Shown piece after piece: positions 5,051 through 7,542 of a stretch of DNA of 7,542 bases (position 1 is the first letter of the stretch; every line of letters starts with the position of its first letter). The stretch is from Hyphomicrobiales bacterium. GTDB taxonomy: Bacteria; Pseudomonadota; Alphaproteobacteria; Parvibaculales; Parvibaculaceae. The notes below the pieces were generated by a model, which did no database searches, was not told the DNA's origin, and saw nothing but the letters and a program-made list of their open reading frames with translations. The stretch spans positions 1 through 7,542 of the forward strand of contig JAATFR010000125.1 in the NCBI GenBank assembly GCA_015655095.1, written 5' to 3'. Made by a program: the position numbers and the translations under genes.

Positions 5051-5824
5051 TCAAGCTCCGTGTCCGGGAAAGAAGACGTCACCCGCCGAGACGGCCCGCA
5101 GTGCGCCGTCAGCCATTTTCACCTGAAGGGCTCCGTCACCCGCAAGCCCCATGAAGGTTCCCTCGAAGGTTTCATCGGCAAGACGCACGGTGATCGGGCC
5201 GCCCAAGCCCTGCGCACGGGCGAGCCAGGCCTCACGGATCAGGCCAAAATCCTGCTCCCGTCGCCAGATGGCAATCCAGGTCTCGAAGGCTCTCGCCAGC
5301 GCCTCCAGCATTTCAGCCAGAGTGATGTTCAGACCCAGCACCCGCAAGGCGGTTGCGGGATAGGCGGGATTATCGGGAAATACGGCAAGGTTGATCCCCA
5401 TGCCGATGGCAAGCCAGCCGACATCGCCAGACCCGGCGCTTGCCGACTCTAGCAGGATGCCCGCGAGTTTGTGCCCGTCGAGCAGCACGTCATTGGGCCA
5501 TTTGAGCGTCAGCTGCGCCGCATGGCCCGGACCGATCAGGCTCGATACCGCCTCATGGACGGCAAGCCCGGCGACGAACGATAGTTCGGCCGCCTTTTTA
5601 AGGCTGCACCGGGGACGCAGAAAAAGCGTGCCGCTGAAATTGCCGGTGGGCGATTGCCATTCGCGGCCACGCCGTCCCCGACCTGCCGTCTGCCGGTCTG
5701 CGACAATCCATACCGGCCCCGCGACGCCCGCATCCGCCAGACGGCGCGCTTCCTCATTCGTGCTGTCGATTTCGGCAAAATGCCGAAGCTCAACCCCTTG
5801 AGGAAGCGACGCGATAAAGTCCAT
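5051..5824 (-). CDS. birA: Biotin--[acetyl-CoA-carboxylase] ligase
   Basis: This cytoplasmic enzyme makes biotinyl-5'-AMP from biotin and ATP and attaches biotin to the carrier protein of acetyl-CoA carboxylase and related carboxylases. The product has 257 residues. The N-terminus goes straight into the catalytic domain, with STNEEA (21-26) and the ATP/biotin loop GRGRRGREW (48-56). KWPND (108-112), Lys119 in GHKLAGILLE (117-126) and GMGINL (141-146) follow, and a C-terminal SH3-like domain covers about 208-257. The helix-turn-helix domain of E. coli BirA is absent, so this protein should not act as a repressor of biotin genes. The ATG at 5824 shares its A with the nuoN stop (TGATG). No Shine-Dalgarno sequence precedes it, which suggests translation by re-initiation after nuoN. 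Expression is therefore likely tied to the nuo transcript, an order conserved in many alphaproteobacteria. Confidence 0.96.
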   Translation of the reverse strand: MDFIASLPQGVELRHFAEIDSTNEEARRLADAGVAGPVWIVADRQTAGRGRRGREWQSPTGNFSGTLFLRPRCSLKKAAELSFVAGLAVHEAVSSLIGPGHAAQLTLKWPNDVLLDGHKLAGILLESASAGSGDVGWLAIGMGINLAVFPDNPAYPATALRVLGLNITLAEMLEALARAFETWIAIWRREQDFGLIREAWLARAQGLGGPITVRLADETFEGTFMGLAGDGALQVKMADGALRAVSAGDVFFPGHGA

Positions 5825-7275
5825 CAGTGCAGCAAGGCGGCGGCGGCGAGTTCAGCAGCCCTCACAACCGGCCCAGGCCAGGCGAAGAAGAAGATGGTGA
5901 ACAGGCCCGAGATGCCAAGGAGGACGCCCAGTTCCGTCCGCATCGGCTGGTCGAACGGCTCGGCGGGCTCGTCAAAATACATGACCTTGACGACGCGAAG
6001 ATAATAAAAGGCGCCTACCACGCTCGACACGACGCCGATGACGGCCAGCGCGTAGAGCCCCGAATGGATGGCGGCCAGGAAGACATAGAGCTTGCCGAAG
6101 AAGCCCGCGAGCGGCGGTACGCCTGCCAGCGAGAACATGATCATCGCAAAGAGGAAAGCCGTGACCGGCTGCGAGCGCGACAGCCCGGCCAGATCGCTGA
6201 TGTTCTCCACGCTGCGGTCGTTGCGGCGCATCGACAGAATGCAGCAGAAGACGCCGACATTGGTGACCAGATAGATCGTCATGTAGATGATGACGCCTTT
6301 GATCCCGTCCGCCGACCCGGCGGCAAGCCCGACCAGCGCGAAGCCCATATGGCCGATCGAGCTGTAGGCCATCAGCCGCTTGATATTGGTCTGGCCGATA
6401 GCGGCGAACGCGCCAAGCACCATCGAGGCGATGGAAATGAAGACAACGATCTGCTGCCACTCGGGCTCGATCGCCGGAAATGCCCCGAACAGCACCCGCA
6501 GGATCAGCGCCATCGCCGCCACTTTCGGCGCACCGGCGAAAAGTGCCGTCACCGGCGTTGGCGAGCCTTCATAAACATCAGGCGTCCACATATGGAACGG
6601 GACGGCGGAAACCTTGAAGGCAAGGCCCGCCATGATAAAGACGAGCCCGAATATGACGCCGAGCGAGGGGCGCCCCTGCCCCAGCACATGCGCGATAGCG
6701 TCGAACTCGGTCGAGCCGGTGAAGCCGTAAACCATCGACATGCCATAGAGCAACATGCCCGATGAAAGCGCGCCCAGAACGAAATATTTAAGGCCGGCTT
6801 CGCTGGAGCGCACATTGTCGCGGTTGAAGGCGGCAATGACGTAAAGCGCCAGGCTTTGCAGCTCAAGCCCCATATAGAGCGAGATCAGCCCGTTCGCCGA
6901 CACCATCATCAGCATGCCGAGCGTGGCAAGCGTGATCAGCACCGGAAACTCGAAGCGCTCCATCTTCTCATGGCGGATATAGCCGATGGACATGATGATC
7001 GCAGTGGAGGAGCCGAGCAGGATGAGGATCTTGATCAGGCGGCTGAAATCATCGCTGACGAACATGCCGCCGAATGTCTCCATCCGGCCCAGAGGCTGAA
7101 TGGCGACGACAACCAGCGCGATCATTTGCAGGATCACAGCGCCAATGGAAACCTGCCGCGCCGTGTTCGCTTTGTTGAAGGCGCCATACATCAGCAACGC
7201 CAGTGAGCCGACGGCCAGGATGATTTCCGGGAATGCGGGGCCCAGCGCCGGGAGGGTGGCCAATTTATATTCCAT
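5824..7275 (-). CDS. nuoN: NADH-quinone oxidoreductase subunit N
   Basis: NuoN is one of three antiporter-like proton-pumping subunits in the membrane arm of respiratory complex I. The product has 483 residues, is strongly hydrophobic with about 14 expected helices, and has the usual family length. The proton-translocation core spans about 128-424. Visible key residues are Glu138 in GLELQSLALYV, Lys163 in GLKYFVLGALSSG, Lys221 and His228 in FKVSAVPFHMWTPDVYEGSPT, Lys251 in GAPKVAA, Lys299 and His309 in IKRLMAYSSIGHMG, and Lys395 in GFFGKLYVF. These match the charged residues along the central axis known from E. coli NuoN. The ATG at 7275 is preceded by GAGGGAA (7289-7283) at seven bases. It starts 19 bp after nuoM and is the last gene of the nuo cluster. 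It overlaps birA by one base. Nothing in the sequence looks broken. Confidence 0.97.
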   Translation of the reverse strand: MEYKLATLPALGPAFPEIILAVGSLALLMYGAFNKANTARQVSIGAVILQMIALVVVAIQPLGRMETFGGMFVSDDFSRLIKILILLGSSTAIIMSIGYIRHEKMERFEFPVLITLATLGMLMMVSANGLISLYMGLELQSLALYVIAAFNRDNVRSSEAGLKYFVLGALSSGMLLYGMSMVYGFTGSTEFDAIAHVLGQGRPSLGVIFGLVFIMAGLAFKVSAVPFHMWTPDVYEGSPTPVTALFAGAPKVAAMALILRVLFGAFPAIEPEWQQIVVFISIASMVLGAFAAIGQTNIKRLMAYSSIGHMGFALVGLAAGSADGIKGVIIYMTIYLVTNVGVFCCILSMRRNDRSVENISDLAGLSRSQPVTAFLFAMIMFSLAGVPPLAGFFGKLYVFLAAIHSGLYALAVIGVVSSVVGAFYYLRVVKVMYFDEPAEPFDQPMRTELGVLLGISGLFTIFFFAWPGPVVRAAELAAAALLH

Positions 7276-7294
7276 CTTTCGTTTCCCTCAGGCC

Positions 7295-7542
7295 CTAGCG
7301 CGCCGACACAAGCTGAACAAGATCGCCAAACGGCTTCGTGATTTCCGCCAGCCGGTGCGCCTCAACCGCGGCATGATAATTCGACACCAGATGCTCGACG
7401 GAGACGGCCGTGACATCGAAAATCGGCGTCGGGTAGATACCGAAGAAAAGGGTTGCGGCAATCAGGGGCGCAAGCGCGAAAATCTCCAGCCGGTCGAGAT
7501 CGAGAATGTTCTTCAGCTTGTCCTTGTCTAGCACGCCGAAAA
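7295..7542 (-). CDS. nuoM: NADH-quinone oxidoreductase subunit M, C-terminal fragment
   Basis: Only the last 82 residues are inside the window; the frame is open to the edge and stops with TAG at 7297-7295. The fragment has a charged loop (FGVLDKDKLKNILDLDRLE) leading into the last membrane helix, IFALAPLIAATLFFGIYPTP. A polar tail with VTAVSVEHLV and a final QLVSAR follows. NuoM C-termini have this pattern of a helix ending in G-x-YP followed by an amphipathic segment. The position directly before nuoN, with a 19-bp gap, supports the call. The GTG at 7534 codes for an internal Val and is not a start. NuoM is a proton-pumping antiporter-like subunit of complex I. Nothing can be said about its catalytic residues from this piece. 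Confidence 0.92.
   Translation of the reverse strand, partial: FGVLDKDKLKNILDLDRLEIFALAPLIAATLFFGIYPTPIFDVTAVSVEHLVSNYHAAVEAHRLAEITKPFGDLVQLVSAR

Noticed and set aside
5827..6765. Plus-strand open frame of 312 codons antisense to nuoN
   Set aside because: A highly charged His/Arg/Asp-rich translation, which is the usual mirror of a hydrophobic membrane protein gene.
7295..7534. 79-residue protein starting at a GTG at 7534
   Set aside because: The frame is open to the window edge and the sequence is the NuoM C-terminus, so the GTG is an internal valine codon.

Overview
The window is a chromosomal housekeeping segment from a moderately GC-rich alphaproteobacterium, most likely of the order Hyphomicrobiales (Rhizobiales). 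This rests on the gene order nuoM-nuoN-birA-rnj-DUF1467-proS-lolC, on a short proline-tRNA ligase without an editing insert, and on a BirA without a DNA-binding domain. I do not assign a genus. The ProS sequence differs clearly from the Brucella and Rhizobium versions as I remember them. No mobile element, CRISPR array, tRNA or rRNA was seen.

All seven protein genes lie on the minus strand, so the transcriptional order runs from right to left. The right end holds the C-terminal tail of NuoM (7295-7542) and the whole of NuoN (5824-7275), two proton-pumping subunits of respiratory complex I. NuoN is coupled by a TGATG overlap to birA (5051-5824), the enzyme that biotinylates acyl-CoA carboxylases. 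After a 71-bp gap with a direct repeat comes rnj (3297-4979), which encodes the RNA-processing enzyme RNase J. A small two-helix membrane protein of the DUF1467 type (2960-3265) follows 31 bp later.

A bidirectional terminator-like hairpin (2882-2908) closes this transcription unit. After the 496-bp intergenic region, proS (1141-2463) starts a second unit with its own candidate promoter and a GC-rich leader hairpin. It continues after 30 bp into the lipoprotein-release permease gene lolC/lolE (1-1110), which runs off the left edge of the window.

The most interesting part is the intergenic region 2464-2959. On the plus strand, opposite to every gene here, it holds a good sigma-70-type promoter (2744-2772), about 140 bases with several hairpins, and a strong Rho-independent terminator (2882-2917). 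Together these look like a small RNA gene that I cannot assign to a known family. The other observations are smaller: a repeated AGTGTAARCAG element before an rnj gene that lacks a Shine-Dalgarno sequence, and the absence of the coaX and mce genes that I recall being common in this cluster in related bacteria.
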